From Actinacidiphila sp. DG2A-62 (GTDB lineage Bacteria > Actinomycetota > Actinomycetes > Streptomycetales > Streptomycetaceae), in contig NZ_JAYMGI010000002.1 of the NCBI RefSeq assembly GCF_035825295.1, forward strand, positions 3,787,001 to 3,851,000: 64,000 bases of DNA. The letters run 5' to 3'. Positions 19,495 to 28,497 of the stretch are shown piece by piece (the stretch's first letter is position 1; every line of letters starts with the position of its first letter). The notes beneath the pieces were generated by a model, which saw nothing but the letters and a program-made list of their open reading frames with translations, ran no database searches and was not told the origin of the DNA. A program made the position numbers and the translations under genes.

Positions 19495-20395
19495 CTACGC
19501 CCACGTCGTCCCGGTCAGGCGCTCGTACGCCTCCACGTAGCGGGCCCGGGACTGCTCGACGATCTGCTGCGGCAGGGGCGGCGGGGGCAGCTCGCCCGAC
19601 CGGTCCCAGCCCGAGGCGTCCGAGGTGAGCCAGTCGCGGACGAACTGCTTGTCGAAGGACGGCTGGGGATGCCCCGGCTCCCACTGGTCGGCCGGCCAGA
19701 AGCGGGAGGAGTCCGGGGTCAGCACCTCGTCGGCGAGCACCAGCGCGCCGTCCTCGTCGCGGCCGAACTCGAACTTGGTGTCGGCCAGGATGATGCCGCG
19801 CTCGCGGGCGATGTCCCGGCCACGGGAGTAGACGGCGAGGGTGGCCTGCCGCAGCTGGGCGGCGGTGTCCGCGCCGACCTGCCGGGCCACCTCCTCGTAC
19901 GAGACGTTCTCGTCGTGGTCGCCGACCGCGGCCTTGGTGGCCGGGGTGAAGATCGGCGCGGGCAGCTCGGAGCCGTCCACCAGGCCCTCGGGCAGGGCCA
20001 GTCCGCACACCGTGCGGTGCTCCTGGTACTCGGCGAGCCCCGAGCCGGTGAGGTAGCCGCGGGCCACGCACTCCACCGGCGCCATCGTCAGCGGCCGGCA
20101 CACCATCGTGCGGCCCTCCCACTCCGCGGGCGCCGGCCGGCACCTCGGTGGACACCACGTGGTTGGGCGTGAGGTCCGCGAGCTGGTCGAACCACCACAG
20201 GGAGAGCTGGGTGAGGATGCGGCCCTTGTCCGGGATGTTGTCGAGCAGCACCCAGTCGAAGGCGGAGGTGCGGTCGCTGGCCACCATCACCAGCTCCCCG
20301 GCCGCGTTCTGGTACAGGTCGCGCACCTTGCCGGTGTGCAGATGAACCAGCCCCGGCACCTGTACGGGCTCGGGCTTGTCGACGAATCCGGGCAT
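19495..20395 (-). pseudogene. purC: SAICAR synthetase gene split by a frameshift
   Basis: Phosphoribosylaminoimidazole-succinocarboxamide synthase (CAIR + Asp + ATP to SAICAR). The N-terminal frame from ATG at 20395 (after GGGGAGGA) reads LVHLHTGKVRDLYQNAAGEL and [18 protein letters not shown], then loses homology after VSTEVPAGA. The C-terminal frame, 19495 to about 20125, reads [17 protein letters not shown] and [13 protein letters not shown]. Restoring one GC dinucleotide in GGCGCCCGCGGAG (about 20125) gives a continuous [14 protein letters not shown]. Everything else in the roughly 299-residue protein is intact, so this is either a recent mutation or a base-calling error. Confidence 0.9.
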
Positions 20396-20491
20396 GGGCG
20401 TCCTCCCCAACTGGGTGCTTTCCGCCCCGATTCTCCCGCACCTGTCCGGAAGCGGCGGCACGGGCCGCCGCGGGAGGCCGGCGCCGGGGTC

Positions 20492-22024
20492 TCAGTCCCG
20501 CTTGCAGATGCGGTCGAGCAGGTTGGCCGTGGCGCGCTGGATGCGGGGGTCGACGCAGTCGGGCCGGTCCAGCGCGGGCGACCACGCGAAGGTGCCCGAG
20601 GCGAAGACGTACGCGCCGCTGGGCGCGCGGTACAGCGACGTCTCCTGGTGGCCGGGGCGGCCGTCCGCGGCCTGGTACGGCGAGTGGGCGAGCAGGACGC
20701 GCTCGGTGGACTCCGGCAGCGGCACCCGCGGGAAGTAGTGGTCGGCCTCGCCCGCCACCAGGCCGTCGATCTCGTCGCCCTCGCCCGCGCCGGTGGCCTC
20801 CCACAGCCAGTGGTCGGCGTTGGCCACCACCAGCGGCGCCGGCTGCGGCACCCGGCCGGCGTACTGCAGGCCGAGCAGCAGTTGCTCGGGCTCGCCCTGG
20901 TCGCGCCAGAGCGCGCTGCGGCCGGGGGGCGCGCCGCGGCGCTTGCGGCAGGTCAGCAGCCGGTCCCGGTCGCCGGCCGGGGACGGCGCGAGGTCGACCT
21001 GCCAGTACATGGTGTTGGCGGACAGGAACACCAGCGAGGTGCCGGCCGCGCGGGCCGCCTCCGCCGCGCGGCGCATCGGCGGCGACCAGTACTCGTCGTG
21101 GCCGGGGAAGACCAGGCCACGGTAGCGGGTCGGGTCGATCCGGCCGGCGTGCAGGTCGCGTGAGTCGGCGTAGGCCAGGTCGTAGCCGTAGCGTTCGGCG
21201 AAGCGCACGAAGTCGTAGGCGTGGCCGATGTGCAGCGGCAGACCGGCGCCGGCGTAGGGGCGGTCGAAGGACACGGTGGTGGCCGCCTCCTCCTCGCCGA
21301 GCAGCCTCCCCTCGGCGTCCCACGCGTGGTACAGGCTGGCGCCGGTGCGCCCGTCCTCGGGGTAGAGGTTGTACGCCTGCCAGGTGATGTCCGGCAGCAG
21401 CAGGAGCAGGTCGGCGGGGGTGTCCAGGTCCCGTACGGTGAAGGGCACATGGCTGCGGTAGCCGTCGTTGGTGGTGAGCACGGCGACGTACGCGCCGGTC
21501 TTCCAGTACGACGGCACCTGGAGCCGCCAGGACTGCCACCAGTGGTGGCACGAGACGGTGCGGCCGGCGGCCAGCGGCGCGGGCTGCGCGATGCCGGCCA
21601 GGCGGGGGCTGGCGGAGATCTGGGCGGCGCCGTCGCCGCCGTAGTGGCCGATCCGGTAGACGTCGACGGTGTACTCCTGCGGCGGGTCGACGGTGATCCG
21701 GAAGTCGATCGCCGAGCCGGGCTCGACCGCGCTCTGGGTGGCGAAGCCCTTGATCTGGCGGCGGACGTCGTCGGCGGTGCGGGGGCCGGGGACGTGGGGA
21801 CGGCCGGAGTGCGCGCGGGACGTGGCGCCGGCGGGGTGTGCGGCCCCGGCGGTGCCCGCGCTGCCGGCGGTGCCCGCGGCGAGGTCGACGTACCAGGGGA
21901 CGACCTGGCCCTCCTCGCCGAGGTACTGCGGTTCGCCGCGGAGCCAGGGCAGCGGGCCCTGGCCGAACGGGTCGGACACGCCGTGCGCGAGTGCGCCGGA
22001 CTCCCAGCGTCGCGTCTGCGCCAT
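20492..22024 (-). CDS. N,N-dimethylformamidase large-subunit-like protein
   Basis: 510 residues. The region from about 110 on matches the C-terminal domain of N,N-dimethylformamidase large subunits, with YRIGHYGGDGA, WKTGAYVAVLT, LLLLPDITWQAYNLY and LVFPGHDEYWS. The N-terminus carries an Ala/Gly-rich linker (AAGTAGSAGTAGAA). There is no obvious signal peptide. Catalytic activity and substrate are not established; many such proteins occur without a small subunit, and none is encoded here. It sits 96 nt upstream of purC. Confidence 0.82.
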   Translation of the reverse strand: MAQTRRWESGALAHGVSDPFGQGPLPWLRGEPQYLGEEGQVVPWYVDLAAGTAGSAGTAGAAHPAGATSRAHSGRPHVPGPRTADDVRRQIKGFATQSAVEPGSAIDFRITVDPPQEYTVDVYRIGHYGGDGAAQISASPRLAGIAQPAPLAAGRTVSCHHWWQSWRLQVPSYWKTGAYVAVLTTNDGYRSHVPFTVRDLDTPADLLLLLPDITWQAYNLYPEDGRTGASLYHAWDAEGRLLGEEEAATTVSFDRPYAGAGLPLHIGHAYDFVRFAERYGYDLAYADSRDLHAGRIDPTRYRGLVFPGHDEYWSPPMRRAAEAARAAGTSLVFLSANTMYWQVDLAPSPAGDRDRLLTCRKRRGAPPGRSALWRDQGEPEQLLLGLQYAGRVPQPAPLVVANADHWLWEATGAGEGDEIDGLVAGEADHYFPRVPLPESTERVLLAHSPYQAADGRPGHQETSLYRAPSGAYVFASGTFAWSPALDRPDCVDPRIQRATANLLDRICKRD

Positions 22025-22369
22025 TCCCCATCCCCTCCCCCGGGCGCGATGGCCCTCTCGCGGGGCCGGACTCCTTCGCCCGGTGCAACCGTGCGGTCTG
22101 CTGTGCCCAGCACATCACACGAGGTGTGCCCGCCGTGACGCTTCGTCCGCATTCCCGCCTCCGGCGTCGGTTCGGCCCCTACGTCCCCCCGGCGCTGGAC
22201 GCCGCGCACGTCGGGGGCGCGGGGCTGCGTGGTGCGTGCGGCCGGCGCCGCGGGGGCGCGAGCAACCCGCCATCGGCCGAGGGTGCCTCCCAGGCGGAGC
22301 TCCGGGGGAGGCTGAGCGCGCAGTTCCCCGCGCCCCTGAAGGGCAGCGCCCGGCGCGACGCCGGCGGGG
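22025..22369. other. Intergenic stretch with one dispersed-repeat copy
   Basis: 345 nt, no gene seen. Contains GAGCGCGCAGTTCCCCGCGC at 22314-22333, one of four copies in the window of a repeat common in Streptomyces genomes. Confidence 0.6.
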
Positions 22370-23965
22370 TCAGGGGGAGCCGGGCCGCAGGCCCCATGTC
22401 GTGGTGAGGGTGAGGAGGGGGGCCGGGTCCGCGTGGTCGACCAGGCGGGCCACCGGCGCGGCCAGCTCGCCCGTACGGCGGACGCCGCCGACGAGCAGCG
22501 CGGGGCCGTCCAGCCAGTCCAACCCCGCGACGCCGCCCGAGGCGTCCAGCACCGCACAGCACACCACCGCCACGACATGCTCCGCGAGCAGATCCCGCCC
22601 GGTGCGCACCGGCATCGGCAGGCACGCGGGCGCCAGCGGCGCGGGCCGCGTCGCCGCGCCGGCCGCGCGGCCGACCTCCGCCTCCAGCCGGGCCACCACC
22701 GACGCGACCTCCTCCGGCGAGCCGGCCGCGAGGCGTTCGACGACGCGCGCGAGCGTCGCCCCGCCGTCCGCGCCGCCCGGCTCGCCGCCCACCAGGACGC
22801 CGCCCGCCACCGGCGACAGCGCGCGGGCCGGCGCCTGCGTACCGACCTCCGCGAGGACGCGGACCAGCCGGGCCGCCTCCTCGCGCCAGATCCGCTCCAC
22901 CACCTCCTGGGGATAGCGCGCCCAGCTCACCGGCTGCCAGCCGGGCCCCGGCTGCCCGGGCCCGCCGTGGAACAGCCGCGCGGCCAGCAGCGACACGGCC
23001 TCGTCGACCACGCCCGGCTCCTCCAGCAGGTCGCACGCGGGGCGCTCGCCGAGCCGCGACTCGAAGCCCTCCGCGAGCCGGTCGCGCCGCGACAGCTCGG
23101 TGAGCGCCGCGACCACCCCCGCGTCCAGCCGGGCCGGCCAGCGCCCGGTCCGCCACGCGGGCAGCGCGACGCGGGTGAGCAGCCGGTCCCAGCCGGCGTA
23201 GGCGAGGCCGACCTGCTCCTGGGCGACGATGCGCAGGCCGTAGTCGACCGCCTGGGCGCGTTCGGACGCCGCGGCGGCGACCGCGCGCTCCATCTCGCCC
23301 GCGTGCACCCGGCAGCCGCGCAGCAGCAGCCGTACGACCCCGCCGAGCAGGGCGTACGCCGGGCGCAGCGCCCGTGTCCGCCGGGCCGACGCGACCCCCG
23401 CGGCCGCGTCGGCCCCGCGCAGGAAGCGGCGGGCGGCGGATATCTCGGGGTCGGCGGCGGGCGCGGTGCCGGCCACCACGGGGGCGAGCAGCGCGCGCAG
23501 TTCGGCGACGCGCATCCACCACAGGAACGGCGAGCCGATCACCAGCACGGGCTCGGGCCGCGCCGAGCCCGGGCCGCCGCCGGGCTCCAGCCAGCTGTCG
23601 CAGTCCGGGGTCAGCTCTATCGCGCCGGGCGCGGGGACGTGGAGCCGCTCGGCGAGTTCGCGCACGAGGCGGTAGAGGTCGGGTGCGGCGGACTCGGCGA
23701 CCGGCACGGTCGGGGCGGCCGCGGGGCGCGCGCGGGCGATCACCGCGGCGACGGCGGCGGCCACCGCGAGGACCGCGAGGGCGACGGCGGTGACCGCCCA
23801 CCGGGCGGGGGTCCAGGCGGCGCCGAGGTGGCCGGTCAGCGCGGCGGCGTGCAGCACGACCGCGACGGCGGCGGGGATCAGCGCGGCGGCGAGCGCGGCG
23901 CCGCGCACCCGGAGCACGGCGAGGGCGCGGGCCCGCGCGACGGCTTCGCCCGTCTCTCCGGCCAT
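22370..23965 (-). CDS. Membrane protein with a degenerate M48-peptidase layout
   Basis: 531 residues. Two hydrophobic helices (ALAAALIPAAVAVVLHAAAL and TAVALAVLAVAAAVAAVIA) are followed by LYRLVRELAERLHVPAPGAI and PVLVIGSPFLWWM..ELRALLAP. This is the order seen in M48 membrane proteases, but the HExxH zinc site is gone (ELRALLAPVVAGT where HELAH-type residues are expected). A catalytically dead, possibly scaffolding role is inferred. Start ATG at 23965; the longer frame upstream looks spurious. Confidence 0.7.
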   Translation of the reverse strand: MAGETGEAVARARALAVLRVRGAALAAALIPAAVAVVLHAAALTGHLGAAWTPARWAVTAVALAVLAVAAAVAAVIARARPAAAPTVPVAESAAPDLYRLVRELAERLHVPAPGAIELTPDCDSWLEPGGGPGSARPEPVLVIGSPFLWWMRVAELRALLAPVVAGTAPAADPEISAARRFLRGADAAAGVASARRTRALRPAYALLGGVVRLLLRGCRVHAGEMERAVAAAASERAQAVDYGLRIVAQEQVGLAYAGWDRLLTRVALPAWRTGRWPARLDAGVVAALTELSRRDRLAEGFESRLGERPACDLLEEPGVVDEAVSLLAARLFHGGPGQPGPGWQPVSWARYPQEVVERIWREEAARLVRVLAEVGTQAPARALSPVAGGVLVGGEPGGADGGATLARVVERLAAGSPEEVASVVARLEAEVGRAAGAATRPAPLAPACLPMPVRTGRDLLAEHVVAVVCCAVLDASGGVAGLDWLDGPALLVGGVRRTGELAAPVARLVDHADPAPLLTLTTTWGLRPGSP

Positions 23966-24400
23966 CGGCGGCTCACCCCCAGCGCTACGGCGGCCGTCAC
24001 GGTGACGGCCCTCTCCCCACTGTCGCACCGCCCGCTGACATCGCAATGCGGTAGGGCTGATTGCCGCAATGTCCCCGCGGGGGGCTTTCGGGGCACCCTA
24101 GTTGGGGTCTCGCGCGGAGTCACCCATATGGCCCACGCATCACTCCTTGGAGTGGCTTCCCCCGCTTCCCCTGCGCCGACGGCTCCGCCCTTCCCCCTCA
24201 GCTCCGCGCTGCGCGCTACCCACCGGGGGCGCGGGGAACTGCGCGCCGAGCCACCACGCGCCCGCAGATCGCCACCGCCCCGAAGGGGAAGATCGGTCCG
24301 CTCCGGACCACCGGCATGTGGACAGCTGAGCGCGCAGTTCCCCGCGCCCCCGGTGGGTGACGCTCAGCGCGGAGCCGGCCGGGGGAGCTGGCTCGGTAAG
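23966..24400. other. Intergenic stretch downstream of purD
   Basis: 435 nt with no coding frame I accept. Its right half is a large inverted repeat (24219-24360) built of two opposed copies of the dispersed GCAGTTCCCCGCGCCC repeat. Confidence 0.6.
24219..24360. repeat. Inverted pair of dispersed repeats
   Basis: The left arm CACCGGGGGCGCGGGGAACT (24221-24240, continuing GCGCGC) is the reverse complement of the right arm near 24332-24357 (GCGCGCAGTTCCCCGCGCCC, continuing CCGGTG). The arms match over about 26 bp with roughly 85 nt between them. The structure lies just past the purD stop and would fold into a long stem in the purD transcript. Confidence 0.85.
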
Positions 24401-25657
24401 TCAGATGGCCGCGGCGATGTCCGTGCGGTGGTGCGCGCCGTCGAGGCTGAGGCGGTCCACCGCGCGGTACGCGCGCTCGCGGGCGGTCGCGACGTCCTCG
24501 CCGGTCGCCGTGACGGACAGCACGCGGCCGCCCGCGGAGACGACCTGCCCGTCCGCGATCCGCGTCCCCGCGTGCAGCACGTACGCGTGCTCGTCCTTCT
24601 CCGCGACGTCCGCGAGCCCGCCGATCGGATCGCCGGTGCGCGGGGCGCCGGGGTAGTTGTGCGACGCGATGACGACGGTGACCGCCGCGTCGTCGCTCCA
24701 GCGCAGCTCGGGGAAGTCCGCGAGCTGCCCGGTCGCCGCGGCCCGCAGCAGCCCGGCCAGCGGCGTCCGCAGCCGGGCCAGCACGACCTGCGTCTCCGGG
24801 TCGCCGAACCGCGCGTTGAACTCGATGACGCGCACCCCGCGCGAGGTGATCGCGAGCCCGGCGTAGAGCAGGCCCGCGAACGGCGTGCCGCGGCGGCGCA
24901 GTTCGTCGACGGTCGGCCGCAGCACGGTCCGCTCGACCTCGGCGACCAGCCCGGGGTCCGCCCACGGCAGCGGCGAGTACGCGCCCATGCCGCCGGTGTT
25001 GGGGCCCTCGTCGCCGTCCAGCGCGCGTTTGAAGTCCTGGGCGGGCTGCAGCGGGACGACGGTCTCGCCGTCGGTGACCGCGAACAGCGACACCTCGGGT
25101 CCGTCGAGGTACTCCTCGATCACCACCCGGCCGCCCGTGCCCGCGCCGATGCAGGCGAGCGCGTGCGCGCGGGCGGCGTCGAGGTCGGAGGTGACGACGA
25201 CGCCCTTGCCGGCGGCGAGCCCGTCGTCCTTGACGACGTAGGGCGCGCCGAAGGCGTCCAGCGCGGCGTCGGCCTCCTGCGGCGTGGCGCACACGTAGGA
25301 GCGGGCGGTGGGCACGCCGGCCGCCGCCATCACGTCCTTGGCGAAGGCCTTGGAGCCCTCCAGGGCCGCCGCCTGCCGGGACGGCCCGAAGCAGTCGATC
25401 CCCCGGTCCCGTACCGCGTCGGCGACGCCGGCCACCAGCGGGGCCTCGGGGCCGACGACGACGAGGTCCGCGCCGAGCGAGCCGGCCAGGTCGGCGACCG
25501 CGGCGCCGTCCAGCGCGTCGACCGGGTGGAGTTCGGCGACCTCGGCGATGCCGGCGTTGCCGGGCGCGCAGTGCAGCGACGTCACGTCGGGGTCGAGGGA
25601 CAGGGAGCGGCACAGGGCGTGTTCGCGGGCGCCGCCGCCGATGACGAGGACCTTCAC
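24401..25657 (-). CDS. purD: Phosphoribosylamine-glycine ligase
   Basis: 418-residue GAR synthetase (phosphoribosylamine + Gly + ATP). Begins [22 protein letters not shown]-grasp segments include [39 protein letters not shown] and [16 protein letters not shown], with [14 protein letters not shown] near the metal site. Start GTG at 25657 has TACCCT exactly 7 nt upstream and no ribosome site, so it is probably leaderless. Open frame to 25699 not used. Confidence 0.95.
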   Translation of the reverse strand: MKVLVIGGGAREHALCRSLSLDPDVTSLHCAPGNAGIAEVAELHPVDALDGAAVADLAGSLGADLVVVGPEAPLVAGVADAVRDRGIDCFGPSRQAAALEGSKAFAKDVMAAAGVPTARSYVCATPQEADAALDAFGAPYVVKDDGLAAGKGVVVTSDLDAARAHALACIGAGTGGRVVIEEYLDGPEVSLFAVTDGETVVPLQPAQDFKRALDGDEGPNTGGMGAYSPLPWADPGLVAEVERTVLRPTVDELRRRGTPFAGLLYAGLAITSRGVRVIEFNARFGDPETQVVLARLRTPLAGLLRAAATGQLADFPELRWSDDAAVTVVIASHNYPGAPRTGDPIGGLADVAEKDEHAYVLHAGTRIADGQVVSAGGRVLSVTATGEDVATARERAYRAVDRLSLDGAHHRTDIAAAI

Positions 25658-25841
25658 GCGCACCAGGGTAGTGGGCCCGCGCCGGACGGCCGACCTCACT
25701 CTTTCGGGCGACGGCCGCAGCGGGTCTCCACCTGTTCACACGGCACGTGCGGGCGGATCCCCCGGGGGCGCCTCGCCACGCTCAGCCGTTCGGCGGTAAG
25801 AAGAGACTTTCAACCGGGCGGGGTCGTACGAGGAGCGTGCA

Positions 25842-26594
25842 GTGAGCCAGCCGGACATGTTCCCCGAGGAGTCCCCTCGGGAGGAGCCTCAGCGGCGGGC
25901 GCTGCACCACCGGCACGAGGACCTGCGCGCGCTGCCGTTCCCGCTGGGCGACTGGGGCGAGCCGGCCGAGCGGCTGGAGGAGGTCTACCGCTGGGCGGAG
26001 GAGGACGCGCTGCGCACGGTCGACTGGTACCTGGCCGACCGGGTGTGGAAGAGCCGCGGCGCACGGTGGCTGCGGGCGGCGGCCGCGGTGTGCGCGGCCG
26101 CGGGCGCGGCGCTGCCGCTCACCCAGGTGACCGGCGCGGCCGACGGCACCGCGGCGTGGGGCTTCGTCGCGCTGCTCGCGGCCGGGGTGTGCGTGGGCCT
26201 CGACCGGGTGCTGGGCCTGACCTCGGGCTGGATGCGGGACATGGCCACCGCGCAGGCGGTGCGGCGGCGGCTGGAGGCGCTGCGTTTCGACTGGGCCTCG
26301 GAGAGCGTGCGGGAGATCCTCGGGCCGACCGACGGGACCGCCGCGGAGGCGGCCGAGCGCTGTCTGACGATCCTGCGCCGGTTCTCCGAGGACGTCGCGG
26401 AGCTGGTCCGGCAGGAGACCGCCGACTGGATGCTGGACTTCGGGGGGCGGACGGCCGGCGCGCCGCTGCGCGCCCAGTCCGCGGTGTGGCCGGCGGGCCG
26501 CGCGGACGGGGGTGCGGCGGCCCCCCGGCTGCCGCACCCGAGCACCCGCCCGACGATGCCGCGCCAGCGCCCGCCGGAGACCCCGCCGCGCTGA
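25842..26594 (+). CDS. SLATT-domain (DUF4231-like) membrane protein
   Basis: 250 residues. The segment EEVYRWAEEDALRTVDWYL and RVWKSRGARWLRAAAAV precede two hydrophobic helices (about 79-97 and 105-122), the signature layout of SLATT proteins. SLATT proteins are often partners of nucleotide-sensing or conflict systems; no such partner is seen here, so this is a stand-alone copy. GTG at 25842 has AGGAGCG upstream. The C-terminal 50 residues are Pro/Arg-rich and probably disordered. Confidence 0.75.
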   Translation: MSQPDMFPEESPREEPQRRALHHRHEDLRALPFPLGDWGEPAERLEEVYRWAEEDALRTVDWYLADRVWKSRGARWLRAAAAVCAAAGAALPLTQVTGAADGTAAWGFVALLAAGVCVGLDRVLGLTSGWMRDMATAQAVRRRLEALRFDWASESVREILGPTDGTAAEAAERCLTILRRFSEDVAELVRQETADWMLDFGGRTAGAPLRAQSAVWPAGRADGGAAAPRLPHPSTRPTMPRQRPPETPPR

Positions 26595-26611
26595 CGCGGG
26601 CCGCCGCGCCC

Positions 26612-26637
26612 GTCGCCGAGCGCCTTCGGCCGGCGAC
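26612..26637. terminator. Hairpin between two convergent genes
   Basis: GTCGCC / GGCGAC enclosing GAGCGCCTTCGGCC, lying in the 48-nt gap between the convergent SLATT gene and the hypothetical at 26643. Confidence 0.55.
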
Positions 26638-26642
26638 CCCCT

Positions 26643-27296
26643 TCAGCTGAAGACGATCATCGACCCCTGGCCGAGCGAGCGGGTGGCCGCTGCGTGCAGG
26701 CCGAGCCAGACGTGGTGCTCGCGGGCGAAGGGGCCCGCGGTGACCGCCGCGGAGGTGAGGGCGGGCTCCTCCAGGGTGGTGTGGCGCTCCGGCGGGGCCG
26801 GGGGCGCGGGCGGGTTGGCCGGGTCGATGCCGATCGCGGGGGCGACGAACTCCAGCTCGCGCAGCAGCCCGTGGCTGGAGCCGAGCGGGCCGCCGCCCTC
26901 CAGCAGCTCGTCGTTGACGACCGGCTCGGGGAAGTCCAGCGGCACGTACGCGCCCGCGTGGTCGTAGTGCCACACCAGGTGGGAGCGCTGCGCGGTGCCC
27001 TCGAACATCTCCAGCAGCTGCTCGTAGTCGCCGCCGAGCGCGTCGACCGGCGTGACCTCCAGGCCCTGGAGGGTCAGCAGGTAGGCGCGGCGCAGGAAGT
27101 GCAGCGCGTCGTAGTCGAAGCAGGCGACCGGGGCCACGTCGCCGGACAGGCCCGGCATGTAGCTGTAGACGGGGACCGGCGGCTGGCCCGCGTCGTTCAA
27201 CGCCTTGTCGTAGCGGGCGATCTCCTCGGCGAAGGGGTTGTCCGGGCTGTGGCAGAGCACGTCCACGAGAGGCACCAGCCACAGGTCGCAGGCCAC
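26643..27296 (-). CDS. Conserved streptomycete hypothetical protein
   Basis: 217 residues, cytosolic. Contains DLWLVPLVDVLCHSPDNPFA, YSYMPGLSGDVAPVACFDYD and REHHVWLGLHAAATRSLGQG. GTG at 27296 is chosen because GGAG lies 5 nt upstream; GTG at 27302 is the alternative. I do not recognise a named domain. Confidence 0.75.
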   Translation of the reverse strand: MACDLWLVPLVDVLCHSPDNPFAEEIARYDKALNDAGQPPVPVYSYMPGLSGDVAPVACFDYDALHFLRRAYLLTLQGLEVTPVDALGGDYEQLLEMFEGTAQRSHLVWHYDHAGAYVPLDFPEPVVNDELLEGGGPLGSSHGLLRELEFVAPAIGIDPANPPAPPAPPERHTTLEEPALTSAAVTAGPFAREHHVWLGLHAAATRSLGQGSMIVFS

Positions 27297-27447
27297 GGAC
27301 ACTCCATCCGGTCGGGGGCGTCCAGCCTAGTTCGCCGCAGGGCCTCCCGTCAGCGGCGCCTCACCCCCCGCGGGCGGTCCGGCGGCGCGCGGGGAGGGGC
27401 GGCTGACGGTCCGCCAGGCGCGGCCCGGCGGCGCGTCGCACGTCGCG

Positions 27448-27495
27448 GCGGGTGTCACGGCGGGTGTCGAGGCGGGTGTCGAGGCGGGTGTCACG
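27448..27495. repeat. Four 12-bp tandem repeats (GCGGGTGTC + ACG or GAG)
   Basis: Units start at 27448, 27460, 27472 and 27484. Units 1 and 4 are identical, as are 2 and 3. It lies just past the stop of the GntR gene (27519). Confidence 0.85.
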
Positions 27496-27518
27496 GCGGC
27501 GGGGTCGGGCCCCTGGCC

Positions 27519-28208
27519 TCACGGCCCCGCGGGCGGTGCGAGCCGCTCGATCAGCGCGCGGCCGTGCACGTGGTACTCGTGGGTCAGCCGGCGGGCCGTC
27601 TCGGTGTCGCGGGCGGCGACCGCGTCGACCAGCGCGACGTGCTCGGACCAGCACACCCCGGCCAGGTCGCCGAGGCCGCGCAGGTGCGGAACCGCGTATA
27701 TCCAGATCTGGGTCCGCACCCGGTCCAGGAACTCGCACAGGTGCGGATTGCCGCCGATGGCCGCGAGTTCGCCCCAGAACCGCAGGTCACAGCCGATCAG
27801 TACGTCCAGCACGCCGGCCCGCGCGGCGCGTGCTGCGGCCTCGGCGCGGCGGCGCACGGAGGCGATCGCGTCGGCCGGCAGCTCGCCCATGCCGTGCTCG
27901 GCCATCCAGCGGAAGGCCGCGTCGACCACGAACGCCCGCGCCTCGGTGAGCGAGCGGAAGTCCGCGGCGGTGAACAGGCGCACCTGGAAGCCGCGGTGCT
28001 GCTCGACCTCCAGCAGGCCCTGGGCGGCCAGGTCCACCAGCGCCTCGCGGACCGGGGTCGCGGAGACCCCGTAGGTGTCGGCGATCTCCTTGACGGTGAA
28101 GTGGCGGCCGGCCTGGAGCCGTCCGGTGAGCACCTCGTCGCGCAGGGCGTCGGCGATCTGCTGGCGCAGGCTGGTGCGCCGCACCGCGATCGGGCCGCCC
28201 TGCCCCAT
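27519..28208 (-). CDS. GntR-family regulator with FCD domain
   Basis: 229 residues. The N-terminal winged helix shows LRQQIADALRDEVLTGRLQ and VKEIADTYGVSATPVREALV. The C-terminal FCD domain is all-helical (LTEARAFVVDAAFRWMAEHG) with His residues in HVALVDAVAARD and EYHVHGR that may bind metal. It would sense a small carboxylate or sugar acid; the ligand is unknown. ATG at 28208 follows GAGGAGAC. No metabolic target gene lies beside it. Confidence 0.9.
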   Translation of the reverse strand: MGQGGPIAVRRTSLRQQIADALRDEVLTGRLQAGRHFTVKEIADTYGVSATPVREALVDLAAQGLLEVEQHRGFQVRLFTAADFRSLTEARAFVVDAAFRWMAEHGMGELPADAIASVRRRAEAAARAARAGVLDVLIGCDLRFWGELAAIGGNPHLCEFLDRVRTQIWIYAVPHLRGLGDLAGVCWSEHVALVDAVAARDTETARRLTHEYHVHGRALIERLAPPAGP

Positions 28209-28350
28209 GCTGTCTCCTCGTCGCGCGTCCGCGTCACGGACCGGCGGCACGGACCGGCGTCACGGCCTGGTGTCGCACATCCGTATGGTCCCCCACACCT
28301 TAAGGGGCCCTCCGGCCCGGCCCGGCGCGGCGGCCGGGGACGGCCCGGGA

Positions 28351-28395
28351 GCGGTCGGCCCGGTGCGGCCCGGTGCGGCCCGGTGCGGCCCGGTG
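28351..28395. repeat. 10-bp tandem repeats in the GntR/kinase gap
   Basis: CGGTGCGGCC is repeated exactly at 28361, 28371 and 28381, with near-copies on both sides. It lies about 110 nt upstream of the kinase start, in the promoter area of both divergent genes. Confidence 0.85.
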
Positions 28396-28497
28396 GCGTT
28401 CCGATGCGGCCTGGCGGGGCCCGGCCCGACCCGCCGCGCACGCTTGCCCCTATCCTTCGGTGGCACGGCGAGCGGCCAGGCTGGGGGGCGTACGGAC

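Noticed and set aside
27448..28395. Short direct repeats considered as a CRISPR array
   Set aside because: Units are 10-12 bp without unique spacers and no cas genes are near; they are minisatellites.
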